A stretch of DNA of 15,989 bases from Nitrospirota bacterium. GTDB taxonomy: Bacteria; Nitrospirota; UBA9217. The notes under the pieces are model-generated. The model had not been told where the DNA came from. It saw only the letters and a program-made list of their open reading frames with translations, and searched no databases. The stretch lies in the NCBI GenBank assembly GCA_013334545.1, contig JAAXXJ010000040.1, positions 1 through 15,989 on the forward strand, written 5' to 3'. The stretch's first letter is position 1. Each line of letters begins with the position of its first letter. Positions 1 to 8,554 of this stretch are shown here, piece by piece. The position numbers were made by a program, and so were the translations under genes.

Positions 1-313
<313 letters not shown>

Positions 314-359
314 CGTTGTCACCTTAGAATATCAAAACCTGATTTGAACCGCTCAGACG

Positions 360-425
360 AGAGGGTCGCGAAGGAGGTTCTCCAGAAAAGTCGCCGGCTC
401 CCCTTGCGCTCTTTGCGCCTCCACG
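360..425. repeat. Degenerate short-period repeat pair between sdhC and sdhA
   Basis: The 138-bp sdhC-sdhA gap holds GGTCGCGAAGGA at 364-375 and, in the opposite sense, a GGCGCAAAGAGCGCAAGG phrase (minus-strand reading of about 402-419). Both are built from 8-9 nt units like those at 6296-6398, and they face each other as an imperfect inverted pair. There is no coding potential here. The pair is more diverged than the other repeats in the window. Confidence 0.4.
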
Positions 426-451
426 ATAAGATCCGTTTTCCTTTGACGTGT

Positions 452-1117
452 CTATCTCAGCAGCAGTCCCACGAAGATCACTGCCGGAATGGCCGCGTAG
501 GCGGCCAGGAGTCCGAGGGCCGCAACGGAGCCCCCACCCCGGACCAGCGGGAAGGACCGGTCACCGTTCAGACCGAAGGTCTGGAAGGAGCTCTGGATGC
601 CGTGGGTCAGATGGAGCCACAGGGCGGTCACTGCGAACAGGTACCCGGCAACGATTCCGGCCTTCTGGAAGCTCCGGGCCACCATCAGGAAAACATCGGG
701 GCGGCCCGCACTGTCGAGGTGCGCGCGCGCGGCCGTTGCCGGGTCGATCACCTGGAGCGTGAAGTGGAGCAGGTGGTACACGAGGAACGTGCCGATGATG
801 GCGCCGGTCCAGACCATGTTCCTGCCGGCAAAGGTGGATTCGATCTCCTTCTTTTTCTGATACGGCTCCGGCCGGGCTGCATTGTTCTCGAGCTTCAGCC
901 GGATGGCATAGTAGATATGGAAGGTGACGGCGACCAGCATGACGAGCCGGACGGCCCATACGAGGAAAGGGAAGGCATGAAGCCCGGCCGCGTAGGCGTT
1001 GAGCTTGTCGAAATAGATGGTGGAGTTGCCGGCCGCATGGAAGAGGACGAAGATGATCATCATCTGGCCGGTCGCCGCCATCATGAGCTTTCTGCCAACT
1101 GAAGAGGTGGGGAGCAT
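452..1117 (-). CDS. sdhC: Succinate dehydrogenase/fumarate reductase cytochrome b subunit (b558 family)
   Basis: This 221-aa membrane anchor carries diheme b and the quinone site, passing electrons between the flavoprotein/iron-sulfur subunits and quinone. Five hydrophobic segments are visible, at about 12-28, 50-75, 102-122, 152-172 and 197-220, which fits the single large anchor of the B. subtilis/Wolinella type. Candidate axial heme histidines lie in the helices: H27 (FHAAGN), H67 (FHIYYAI), H115/H118 (YHLLHF) and H169/H172 (LHLTHG). The start at 1117 has AAGGA about 10 nt upstream. sdhA follows on the same strand. The class usually reduces menaquinone, which would suit a low-potential anaerobic chain; that is inference. 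No separate sdhD is seen or needed for this type. Confidence 0.93.
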   Translation of the reverse strand: MLPTSSVGRKLMMAATGQMMIIFVLFHAAGNSTIYFDKLNAYAAGLHAFPFLVWAVRLVMLVAVTFHIYYAIRLKLENNAARPEPYQKKKEIESTFAGRNMVWTGAIIGTFLVYHLLHFTLQVIDPATAARAHLDSAGRPDVFLMVARSFQKAGIVAGYLFAVTALWLHLTHGIQSSFQTFGLNGDRSFPLVRGGGSVAALGLLAAYAAIPAVIFVGLLLR

Positions 1118-1163
1118 GGAACGATTTCCTTAATACACTTCAAGATCGACTGCAGACCATTTT

Positions 1164-1182
1164 ACCACAGAGAACACAGAGG
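1164..1182. repeat. ACCACAGAG-type short-period repeat upstream of sdhC
   Basis: The phrase ACCACAGAGAACACAGAGG is two near-copies of a 9-nt ACACAGAG-like unit. The same phrase family recurs at 5921-5968 and 14143-14156. It sits in the fumC-sdhC gap, about 45-65 nt before the sdhC start. Confidence 0.55.
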
Positions 1183-1246
1183 TCTCGGAGAAAATATCTT
1201 TTGAAAAAAAACGCGGTAATGTATAAAGAGCAGGCTTGATGCACGG

Positions 1247-1305
1247 ATCCTATCGGTATTCATCTGCGGTTGCAAGGTTCTTCCCCGTGTCTTTCCGTCA
1301 CCGTC
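1247..1305 (-). repeat. Composite post-stop repeat element after fumC
   Basis: Read on the minus strand (the fumC sense strand), 9 nt after the stop, this shows about 8-nt units GACGGT/GACGGAAA/GACACGGGG (1305-1283), then the linker AAGAACCTT (1282-1274), then 10-nt-like units CGCAGATGAA and TACCGATAGGAT (to 1247). The same order of blocks and the same linker follow malic enzyme (2913-2827) and the aldehyde dehydrogenase (13815-13882). Confidence 0.65.
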
Positions 1306-1314
1306 CTGGTTCGT

Positions 1315-2703
1315 TCATTTCTTTCCGACCCCGCCCTCGGTCATGGGTTTCGGATCGAGGAGACGGTCCAGCTCTTTTCTGGACAGGTCCGTCATCTCCG
1401 CAGCGACGTCCTTCACGGACCTTCCTTCCGCATAGGCCTTCTTGGCTATCTGCGCTGCCTTGTCGTACCCGATGACGGGGTTCAGCGCTGTCACGAGGAT
1501 CGGGTTCTGGTCCACGAGCCCGGCGATGCGCTCCCGGTTCACGGTGAAGCCGGCGACGGCCCTGTCGGCGAACAGCCGCGCCCCGCTCGCCAGCAGCGTG
1601 ATGGATTGGAGCAGGTTGTGCGAGATCACGGGCATCATCACGTTCAGCTGGAAGTTGCCGTGCTGGTTCGATATGGTGATGACCACGTCGTTCCCGGTCA
1701 CCTGGGCGCAGACCATCATCACGGACTCGCAGATCACGGGGTTCACCTTGCCGGGCATGATGCTGGACCCCGGCTGGAGCGACGGGAGGGCGATCTCGCC
1801 GAGCCCGGCTATGGGGCCGCTGTTCATCCACCGCAGGTCGTTGGCGATTTTCATGAGCGACGAGGCCGCGGCCTTGAGATGGCCTGACAGCTCAACCGCA
1901 GTATCCATGACCGCCTGCGCCGCGAAGTGGTCCTTAGCTTCCTGGAAGGGAAGGCCCGTGCGGCCGGCAAGCCTGTTGGCAACGATCGCGCCGAACTCTT
2001 TCGGCGCGTTGACGCCTGTTCCCACTGCCGTACCGCCGACGGCGAGGCGTGCGAGCCGCGGAAGGCAGGACTCGATGCGCTCGATGGCCTGCTGGACCTG
2101 GAACGCCCAGCCGCCGATCTCCTGGCCCATCCGGACCGGCATGGCATCCATGAGGTGCGTACGGCCGGTCTTGACGACATCGGCAAGCTCCGCTTCGCGC
2201 TTCTTGAGCGCGCGATGGAGGTGGGAGAAGGCGGGAAGAAATGCTTCCTGCAATTGAAGGTAGGCGCTTACGTGGATGGCCGCGGGGATGACGTCGTTGG
2301 AAGACTGGCCCATGTTCACGTGGTTGTTGGGATGGACGGCAGTTCCGCCGAGGATCTGCGATGCCCGGCCGGCGATCACCTCGTTGGCGTTCATGTTCGT
2401 GGACGTGCCCGATCCGGTCTGGAAGATGTCGAGCGGGAACTGGTCGTCCCACTTCCCTTCGGCGACCTCGAGGCCGGCCAGGTGGATGGCGTTCGCGATC
2501 TGCGCGTCGAGCAGTCCCAGGCCCGCGTTCACCTCGGCGGCGACGGCCTTGATGAGCCCGAGCGCCCGGATGAAGACGCGGGGAAAGCGGATGCCGCTGA
2601 CCGGGAAGTTCTCCACGGCCCGCTGGGTCTGGGCGCCGTAGAGCGCGTCCTTCGGGACCTTTACGTCGCCGAGGGAGTCTTTTTCGATCCTAAATTCGGA
2701 CAT
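1315..2703 (-). CDS. fumC: Class II fumarate hydratase
   Basis: This 462-aa enzyme has the usual length of the homotetrameric, iron-free class II fumarases, which interconvert fumarate and malate. Family landmarks are TGSGTSTNMN at 96-105, SSNDVIPAA at 134-142, KTGRTHLMDA at 178-187 with the catalytic-site His184, and the superfamily signature GSSIMPGKVN at 312-321 (mobile serine loop). Argininosuccinate lyase and aspartase belong to the same superfamily, but the N-terminus (FRIEKDSLGDVKVP) and overall match favour fumarase. It follows the malic enzyme gene and precedes sdhC, placing malate and fumarate conversion in one gene run. The Shine-Dalgarno is weak (GAGG 4 nt before ATG), and the upstream gap is filled by repeats and a dinucleotide tract, so its expression may be affected by them. 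Confidence 0.95.
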   Translation of the reverse strand: MSEFRIEKDSLGDVKVPKDALYGAQTQRAVENFPVSGIRFPRVFIRALGLIKAVAAEVNAGLGLLDAQIANAIHLAGLEVAEGKWDDQFPLDIFQTGSGTSTNMNANEVIAGRASQILGGTAVHPNNHVNMGQSSNDVIPAAIHVSAYLQLQEAFLPAFSHLHRALKKREAELADVVKTGRTHLMDAMPVRMGQEIGGWAFQVQQAIERIESCLPRLARLAVGGTAVGTGVNAPKEFGAIVANRLAGRTGLPFQEAKDHFAAQAVMDTAVELSGHLKAAASSLMKIANDLRWMNSGPIAGLGEIALPSLQPGSSIMPGKVNPVICESVMMVCAQVTGNDVVITISNQHGNFQLNVMMPVISHNLLQSITLLASGARLFADRAVAGFTVNRERIAGLVDQNPILVTALNPVIGYDKAAQIAKKAYAEGRSVKDVAAEMTDLSRKELDRLLDPKPMTEGGVGKK

Positions 2704-2718
2704 AACGCCTCAAAAAAT

Positions 2719-2826
2719 CTTTGACACGGATAAAACGGATAACTTCTCTGATAACGGTGGATAGATCAAAGGCGTTTGTGGTTTTGAACCAGAGTCAAAG
2801 ACGTATCCGATTTTATCGTCTTTAAA

Positions 2827-2849
<23 letters not shown>
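2719..2849. repeat. Inverted repeat pair in the malic enzyme-fumC gap
   Basis: The left arm 2719-2740 (CTTTGACACGGATAAAACGG...) and the right arm 2827-2849 read as an imperfect inverted repeat of about 22 nt. Both give TTTGACACRGATAAA followed by CGGAT when read inward. About 86 nt separates them, containing further partial copies of the GATAAAATCGGAT phrase. The right arm is also the 10-nt block of the composite element behind malic enzyme. The spacer holds no ORF of note. Confidence 0.6.
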
Positions 2850-2913
<64 letters not shown>

Positions 2914-2917
2914 GGTC

Positions 2918-4342
2918 TTACCGTTCCGCCAGCCCTGTCTTCCGCGCCGCTTCCGAGACCGCGTGCGCAACGGCGTGGACCACGCGTTTCTCGAAGGGGC
3001 TCGGGATGATGTAATCCTCGTGCAGCTCCTCGGTCTTCACCATGTGGGCGATGGCCTCGGCAGCAGCGAGCTTAACCTCCTCGTTCACGCCCGTCGCCTG
3101 TACGTCGAGGAGGCCCCGGAAGATGCCGGGGTAGCTCAGCATATTGTTGATCTGGTTCGGGAAGTCCGACCGGCCCGTGGCCAGGACCTTGGCAAGCGGC
3201 AGCGCCTCTTCGGGCGAGATCTCCGGGTCAGGATTGGCCAGAGCGAAGACCACGGGTTTCTTGGCCATCTTCCTGATATCGTCAGCATTGATGATGTTCG
3301 GCGCCGAGACGCCGATGAACACGTCGGCGCCTTTCATGGCGTCGGAGATCGTTCCCTTGATCTTCCGGGGATTGGTCATCTGCGCAAGGGACCGGAGGTG
3401 CGGATCCATGCCCTGCCGCCTGCCCGGGTAGACCGCGCCCAGCTTGTCGCAGACTGTGATGTCCTTCACGCCATAGGCGAGCAGGATCTTCGCCGTCGCC
3501 GTGCCGGCCGCGCCGGCGCCCGCCATGGCGACGCGGAATTTCCGGATGTCCTTCTTGAGCAGCCGGCCCACGTTGATGAGGGCCGCCAGCACGACGACGG
3601 CGGTGCCGTGCTGGTCGTCATGGATGACCGGCACGGGGAGCGCTTTCCGGAGGCGCGCTTCGATGTCGAAGCACCGCGGTGCCGAGATGTCCTCGAGGTT
3701 GATGCCACCGAAGGGCGTGGCGATGTTCCTGACGGTTTCAACGATCTCGTCGGGGTCCTTGGTGCGGAGCGCGATGGGGAAGGCGTCGATGTCGGCAAAC
3801 TCCCTGAAGATCATCGCCTTGCCTTCCATGACCGGCATGGCCGCGTCGGGCCCGATGTCGCCCAGGCCGAGGACGGCGGTCCCGTCCGTGATGATGGCCA
3901 CGGTGTTCTTCTTGATGGTGTAGCGGTAGACGTGCTCGGGGTTGCGGTAGATGTCCATGCAGACGCGCGCCACGCCGGGGGTGTAGACCTGCGACAGGTC
4001 GTTGCGGTCGCGGATCGGCATCTTGCTGCGGATCTCGATCTTGCCCCCTTCGTGGGACGTGAAGGTCCGGTCCATGGTCTTGATGACCTTGACCCCGCCC
4101 ACGGCCTTGATGGCCTGGACGATCTGCCGTTCGTGGTCCGCATTGCGGGCATCCACGGTCACGTCGCGGACGATCTTGCCGCGCTCGACGCGCACGATGT
4201 CGACTGCGCCGAGGCTGCCGCCGGCCATGCCGATGGCCATGGCGATCTGTGCAAACTTGCCGATGACGTTGTCGATCTCGAGGCGTATCTGGATGCTGTA
4301 GCAGGGGCTGGTGGTGCAGACATCGTAGGAAGATGAAGGCAT
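2918..4342 (-). CDS. NAD-dependent malic enzyme with N-terminal ACT domain
   Basis: The enzyme oxidatively decarboxylates malate to pyruvate and CO2. The start is set at 4342 (MPSSSYDVCTTSP), 9 nt after AAAGGAG; the frame is open further upstream but the added sequence looks non-coding and lies over the promoter. That gives 474 aa. Residues about 15-90 form an ACT-type ligand-binding domain (YSIQIRLEIDNVIGKFAQIAMAIG...). The catalytic domain has SQVYTPGVA with Y120, MEGKAMIF with K175, NLEDIS with E217/D218 and PVIHDDQHGTA with D242/D243. The NAD(P) domain has GAGAAG at 275-280 and ALANPDPE with N370. All expected catalytic residues are present. The ACT domain suggests allosteric control by a small metabolite, perhaps an amino acid; the ligand is unknown. 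A sigma70-like promoter lies at 4428-4456. Confidence 0.93.
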   Translation of the reverse strand: MPSSSYDVCTTSPCYSIQIRLEIDNVIGKFAQIAMAIGMAGGSLGAVDIVRVERGKIVRDVTVDARNADHERQIVQAIKAVGGVKVIKTMDRTFTSHEGGKIEIRSKMPIRDRNDLSQVYTPGVARVCMDIYRNPEHVYRYTIKKNTVAIITDGTAVLGLGDIGPDAAMPVMEGKAMIFREFADIDAFPIALRTKDPDEIVETVRNIATPFGGINLEDISAPRCFDIEARLRKALPVPVIHDDQHGTAVVVLAALINVGRLLKKDIRKFRVAMAGAGAAGTATAKILLAYGVKDITVCDKLGAVYPGRRQGMDPHLRSLAQMTNPRKIKGTISDAMKGADVFIGVSAPNIINADDIRKMAKKPVVFALANPDPEISPEEALPLAKVLATGRSDFPNQINNMLSYPGIFRGLLDVQATGVNEEVKLAAAEAIAHMVKTEELHEDYIIPSPFEKRVVHAVAHAVSEAARKTGLAER

Positions 4343-4427
4343 GACGGTCCGCTCCTTTGCGCGCAGGGACGGCGTGCGGTGCGCCGCCGCGAGCAGGCTT
4401 GTTGGCGCGTACCAGCACGATAGAAGT

Positions 4428-4456
4428 ACCGTAACAGGGAACGATTTTTTTGTCAA
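4428..4456 (-). promoter_or_regulatory. Sigma70-like promoter of malic enzyme
   Basis: On the minus strand a perfect TTGACA (4456-4451) is separated by 17 nt from TACGGT (4433-4428). The predicted start of transcription is near 4421, giving a leader of about 80 nt before the malic enzyme ATG. The -10 box matches consensus at only 3 of 6 positions. Confidence 0.6.
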
Positions 4457-4466
4457 GGGACATTGC

Positions 4467-4506
4467 GGCGGTCCGCCTTGATTTTCCCTCTGTTCTGGGG
4501 TAGTCT
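4467..4506 (+). promoter_or_regulatory. Candidate glutamate dehydrogenase promoter with adjacent palindrome
   Basis: TTGATT (4478-4483), a 17-nt spacer and TAGTCT (4501-4506) form a weak plus-strand promoter about 40 nt before the glutamate dehydrogenase ATG. Immediately upstream lies the palindrome GGCGG-T-CCGCC (4467-4477), between the -35 boxes of the two divergent genes. That is where an operator shared by both would sit. The promoter match is modest and no regulator is identified. Confidence 0.35.
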
Positions 4507-4548
4507 CATAGCAGGCTGCGATCACCAGCCTGATGAGGAGCACAAGCC

Positions 4549-5820
<1,272 letters not shown>

Positions 5821-5852
5821 CCTGAACGGCATTGTCGCAATGAAAAAGATCT

Positions 5853-5968
5853 CACCGCAAAGGACGCAGAGGGGGAAAGCTCAGGAGGTTTCTTCCTTCG
5901 TTTGAGGTCGAGGAGGGCAGTCCTCTGTGTCCTCTGCCTGTAGCGTCAACCTCTGTGCCTTCTGTGGT
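5853..5968. repeat. Inverted pair of short-period repeats between gdhA and the rubredoxin-like gene
   Basis: The left arm, about 5853-5876, reads CACCGCAAAGGACGCAGAGG. The right arm, 5921-5968, reads on the minus strand ACCACAGAAGGCACAGAGG, followed further in by GGCAGAGGACACAGAGGA. Both arms are runs of 8-9 nt ACRCAGAGG-like units facing inward around a 44-nt centre. The left arm begins 32 nt after the gdhA stop. No gene is seen in this gap. Confidence 0.5.
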
Positions 5969-6010
5969 ACAGGGTCCTGATGTTCCGATCTCGATTTGAG
6001 GGAGGCGAAC

Positions 6011-6199
6011 ATGACAGCCTGGAAATGCAATACGTGCGGCAACACGATCAGCGCGGACACGCCGCCGGAGATCTGTCCGTTCTGCAAGGAGAAGTGCGAG
6101 TACGTTGATGTCACCTGCTACATCCCCGAGTGCGGCGGGCCCGGGTCCGGCAACGTCAATCCCGAGGTATTCAAGAAAAAGGGCGATCCGGAAAAGTGA
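6011..6199 (+). CDS. Small rubredoxin-like Cys-rich protein
   Basis: This is a 62-aa soluble protein starting MTAWKCNTCG, with GGGAGG 5-6 nt before the ATG; an in-frame TTG at 5996 overlaps that ribosome site and is not favoured. It has seven Cys: C6-x2-C9, C22-x2-C25, C29, C36 and C41. The two CxxC knuckles (CNTCGN and CPFC) match the iron-binding knuckles of rubredoxin and rubrerythrin tails, but the second has no glycine and the tail adds three more cysteines (KEKCEYVDVTCYIPEC). It likely binds one iron or zinc and may act in electron transfer or peroxide defence. It stands alone, with repeats on both sides, and the flanking genes do not indicate its partner. Confidence 0.8.
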   Translation: MTAWKCNTCGNTISADTPPEICPFCKEKCEYVDVTCYIPECGGPGSGNVNPEVFKKKGDPEK

Positions 6200-6295
6200 A
6201 GTGTCAGAATTAAAAGAAGGATTTGATCGCAGTTGCCGCGTATTGACCTTGAATCCGAGATCCTAATTCAGACAAGACTGAACCAAGACCTTGGA

Positions 6296-6398
6296 ACCGC
6301 GAAGGCGCGAAGGTCGCGAAGGAAACCTTGTACGCCTTGTATTAATGCAAGAACCCGTTCTGTTTTTGACGTCCTCGCGTTCCTCGCGCCTTCGCGGT
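6296..6398. repeat. Inverted repeat of 8-9 nt CGCGAAGG units upstream of aat
   Basis: The left arm 6296-6323 begins ACCGCGAAGGCGCGA and continues with two more CGCGAAGG-like units. The right arm 6372-6398, read on the minus strand, begins with the same 15 bases and then diverges slightly. The arms are 27-28 nt and the centre is 48 nt. The right arm ends about 35 nt before the aat start. This is the cleanest inverted pair in the window, and it could fold in RNA or extrude as a cruciform. Confidence 0.75.
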
Positions 6399-6433
6399 AA
6401 AATGTCCCAATCCTTTTAGGTTAAAGTATTTCC

Positions 6434-7111
6434 ATGCCTGTCTACAGTATCCCTCAAGAAATGGTGTTCCCGGACCCAGAATTGGCCGAAGAGGACGGCC
6501 TGCTCGGCGTGGGCGGGGACCTGAAGCCCGAGCGGCTGCTGCTGGCATACAGCAACGGCATCTTCCCCTGGTTCAGCAAGGGCGAGCCGATCATGTGGTG
6601 GTCACCTGATCCGCGCTGCGTGCTCTATCCGGAGAATCTGAAGGTCTCAACGAGCCTCCGGCAGGCGATCAGGAAGGGCGGCTACGAGGTGCGCTTTGAT
6701 ACATGCTTTACGGACGTGATCAGGCATTGCTCCTCGACAAAGCGCAAGGGACAGCGCGGGACCTGGATCACGAAGGAGATGGCACAGGCCTATATCCGGC
6801 TCCATGAGCTGGGCCATGCGCACTCGACCGAGGTCTTCATGGACGGCACGCTCGCGGGCGGGCTGTACGGCGTTTCGGTCGGATTGACCTACAGCGGCGA
6901 GTCCATGTTCCACCTGCGGCCCGAGGCATCCAAGATCGCGCTCTATCACCTGGTCCAGCAGTTGAAGGACTGGAAATTCCCTCTTATTGACTGCCAGGTG
7001 ACGAACCCGCATCTCCTGAGCCTCGGCGCTGAGGAAATGCCGCGGAAGGAGTTCCTGAAGCAGGTGAAGAAGAACCGGGAGAAAAAGGGACATCTGGGGA
7101 AGTGGGAGTAG
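6434..7111 (+). CDS. aat: Leucyl/phenylalanyl-tRNA-protein transferase
   Basis: The enzyme moves Leu or Phe from aminoacyl-tRNA to N-terminal Arg/Lys of proteins, tagging them for ClpS/ClpAP in the N-degron pathway. The 225-aa length fits the family. Motifs in order are GVGGDLKPERLLLAYSNGIFPW at 25-46 (quoted in part as GGDL and GIFPW), MWWSPDPRCVL at 54-64, RGTWIT at 108-113, HSTEVF at 130-135, LAGGLYGVSVG at 140-150, SGESMF at 154-159, and LIDCQVTNPHLLSLGA at 184-199. The last includes the Asp-Cys-Gln of the active site. The ribosome-binding site is poor (only AGG 13 nt upstream) and the leader contains an inverted repeat arm. No clp genes are in the window. Confidence 0.95.
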   Translation: MPVYSIPQEMVFPDPELAEEDGLLGVGGDLKPERLLLAYSNGIFPWFSKGEPIMWWSPDPRCVLYPENLKVSTSLRQAIRKGGYEVRFDTCFTDVIRHCSSTKRKGQRGTWITKEMAQAYIRLHELGHAHSTEVFMDGTLAGGLYGVSVGLTYSGESMFHLRPEASKIALYHLVQQLKDWKFPLIDCQVTNPHLLSLGAEEMPRKEFLKQVKKNREKKGHLGKWE

Positions 7112-7153
7112 GGTCTCGGGGATATCCCTCGGTGGGAATCCGGTACGATCATC

Positions 7154-7897
7154 ATGCAGATCAAGGAAGTAAAGGCTAAGAGCATCCTGTCGACCTCCCA
7201 GGTATCCGACTATGCGCTGAACCCCTACGTGGGCTGCCAGCATGCCTGCGTCTACTGCTATGCCAAGTTCATGAAGCGGTTCACCGGCCACAAGGAGGAG
7301 TGGGGCGCGTTCGTCGATGTGAAGGTCAACGCGCCTGAGCTCCTGGCCCGGGAGGTGAAGAAGAAGAAAGTTGGGCGTGTCTGGATCAGCGGGGTCTGCG
7401 ATCCCTATCAGCCGCTGGAGCGGAAGTACCGGCTCACGCGCACATGCCTCGATATCCTCGTGCGGAACGACTGGCCGGTCACGGTGCAGACCAAGTCCCC
7501 GCTGGTACTGCGGGACATCGAGATATTACGGAGAGCATCCGATGTCGAGGTTGGTTTCACGATTACGACCGCCGACGAACGGATGCGGAAGATCTTCGAG
7601 CCGGGCGCGCCGCCGATAGAGAAACGGGTGGCAGCCCTGAAGGCGCTCCGGGCTGAAGGCATCAAGACCTTCGCTATGATCGCGCCGCTGCTCCCGGGGG
7701 CGGAGGGACTGCCTGCTTTGCTCAAGGACAGCGCGGGACAGGTGCTGGTCGACCGGCTGAACTATCACTATGCAGATGCGGTCTACAAGAAGTACGGGAT
7801 GCAGTGGGCAGTGAAGGACAGCTTCTTCCGGGAAAAGGGGGAGGAGCTGCGGAAGGCCTTCGTGAAGAACGGAATACCCTGCCAGGTGCTGTACTAA
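7154..7897 (+). CDS. SPL-like radical SAM protein
   Basis: A 247-aa radical SAM enzyme of the spore-photoproduct-lyase-like group (COG1533 style). GCQHACVYCYAKFM at 27-40 supplies C28, C32 and C35, the CxxxCxxC set that binds the SAM [4Fe-4S] cluster. SGVCDPYQPLERKYRLTR at about 79-96, TVQTKS at about 109-114 and GFTITT are typical of this group. The protein is shorter than true spore photoproduct lyase (~340 aa), and nothing around it suggests sporulation, so the substrate is unknown; nucleic acid repair or modification is only a guess. The start follows aat by 42 nt and no good Shine-Dalgarno is visible. The GroES-like gene follows after 21 nt, so co-transcription of the two is likely. Confidence 0.85.
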   Translation: MQIKEVKAKSILSTSQVSDYALNPYVGCQHACVYCYAKFMKRFTGHKEEWGAFVDVKVNAPELLAREVKKKKVGRVWISGVCDPYQPLERKYRLTRTCLDILVRNDWPVTVQTKSPLVLRDIEILRRASDVEVGFTITTADERMRKIFEPGAPPIEKRVAALKALRAEGIKTFAMIAPLLPGAEGLPALLKDSAGQVLVDRLNYHYADAVYKKYGMQWAVKDSFFREKGEELRKAFVKNGIPCQVLY

Positions 7898-7918
7898 GAG
7901 GGCGAGATAAGCAGCAAT

Positions 7919-8284
7919 ATGAAGACCAAGAAGAACCTCATCATAGTCGGCGACCGGGTCCTGATCGAACCGGACGAGAAGATGGACAAGACCCCCTCGG
8001 GACTTTATCTGCCTCCCACGGTCAAGGAAAAGGAGCGGATACTCGGCGGCCACGTGAAAAAGACCGGGCCGGGATACGCCGTGCCCGACACCGCCCCGGC
8101 CGAGTCCTGGCAGTCGGGCAAGAAGGACGTGAAATACGTGCCGCTCCAGGCCTCGGAAGGGGACTACGCTATCTTCCTGAAGGACGCGGCCATGGAGATC
8201 GAGTTCGAGGAGAAGAAATACCTCATTGTGCCCCACTCGGCCATTCTGGCGCTGGTTCGGACGGAGTTATCCGAGGAAGGATGA
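7919..8284 (+). CDS. Solitary GroES-family co-chaperonin-like protein
   Basis: The 121-aa protein begins with the GroES beta-barrel pattern (IIVGDRVLIEPDEKMDKTPSGLYLPPTVKEKE at about 8-40, then GGHVKKTGPG at 43-52) and ends with the matching closing strands (GDYAIFLKDAAMEIEFEEKKYLIVPHSAILALV). GroES is usually ~95 aa; here the middle is enlarged (about 56-80, PDTAPAESWQSGKKDVKYVP) and the tail is longer. No groEL is adjacent. The mobile-loop region contains SGLYLPP in place of the usual GGI(V/I)LP, so interaction with GroEL is uncertain. It is probably an accessory co-chaperonin paralogue. It shares a short gap with the radical SAM gene, and its transcript should end at 8366-8402. Confidence 0.82.
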   Translation: MKTKKNLIIVGDRVLIEPDEKMDKTPSGLYLPPTVKEKERILGGHVKKTGPGYAVPDTAPAESWQSGKKDVKYVPLQASEGDYAIFLKDAAMEIEFEEKKYLIVPHSAILALVRTELSEEG

Positions 8285-8290
8285 AGAACC

Positions 8291-8320
8291 GACGCGGAGA
8301 CACGGGGACGCGGAGACGGA
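8291..8320 (+). repeat. 8-nt tandem block after the GroES-like gene
   Basis: Units GACGCGGA, GACACGGG, GACGCGGA and GACGGA begin 6 nt after the stop codon in the sense orientation. They match the first block of the composite elements after fumC, malic enzyme and the aldehyde dehydrogenase. The linker and 10-nt block are absent here; the strong terminator stands about 45 nt further on. Confidence 0.7.
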
Positions 8321-8365
8321 GTGAAGTAGGGCAACAGATCGAAACCGTATAGCTGCACGAAATAG

Positions 8366-8402
8366 AAAAGCACCTGCCGTCAACTACTCAACAGGTGCTT
8401 TT
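8366..8402. terminator. Bidirectional rho-independent terminator
   Basis: The perfect 11-bp inverted repeat AAAAGCACCTG / CAGGTGCTTTT flanks a 15-nt loop. The A run on one side and the T run on the other give a U-tract in both directions. It serves the plus-strand GroES-like gene (stop at 8284) and the convergent minus-strand gene (stop at 8555). Confidence 0.92.
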
Positions 8403-8449
8403 AAACGTTTGCCACTGAGATGTCGGGGCCCCTGAGGAGGTTCCAACGT

Positions 8450-8469
8450 CCGGAAATGCTTCTTTCCGG
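8450..8469. other. Hairpin in the 3' region of the 89-aa gene
   Basis: CCGGAAA (8450-8456) and TTTCCGG (8463-8469) are perfect 7-bp arms with a 6-nt loop and no T-run. The hairpin lies between the minus-strand 89-aa gene and the shared terminator, so it would be in that gene's 3' untranslated region. Role unknown; it may protect the 3' end. Confidence 0.5.
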
Positions 8470-8554
8470 TTATTGCCTTTGCTCCGGACCCTCGATCTTC
8501 CCGGTGGCAAATCCATCTTCAGCCTTTTTCGCCGAGCCAGCCTGCCTTGACGGC

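Noticed and set aside
7119..7130. GGGATATCCC palindrome between aat and the radical SAM gene as an operator
   Set aside because: A single 10-bp palindrome with no adjacent promoter is within chance expectation.
8403..8554. Plus-strand coding sequence continuing through 8420-8803
   Set aside because: It is antisense to the 89-aa gene, begins inside non-coding DNA with the shared terminator just upstream and has no family pattern.
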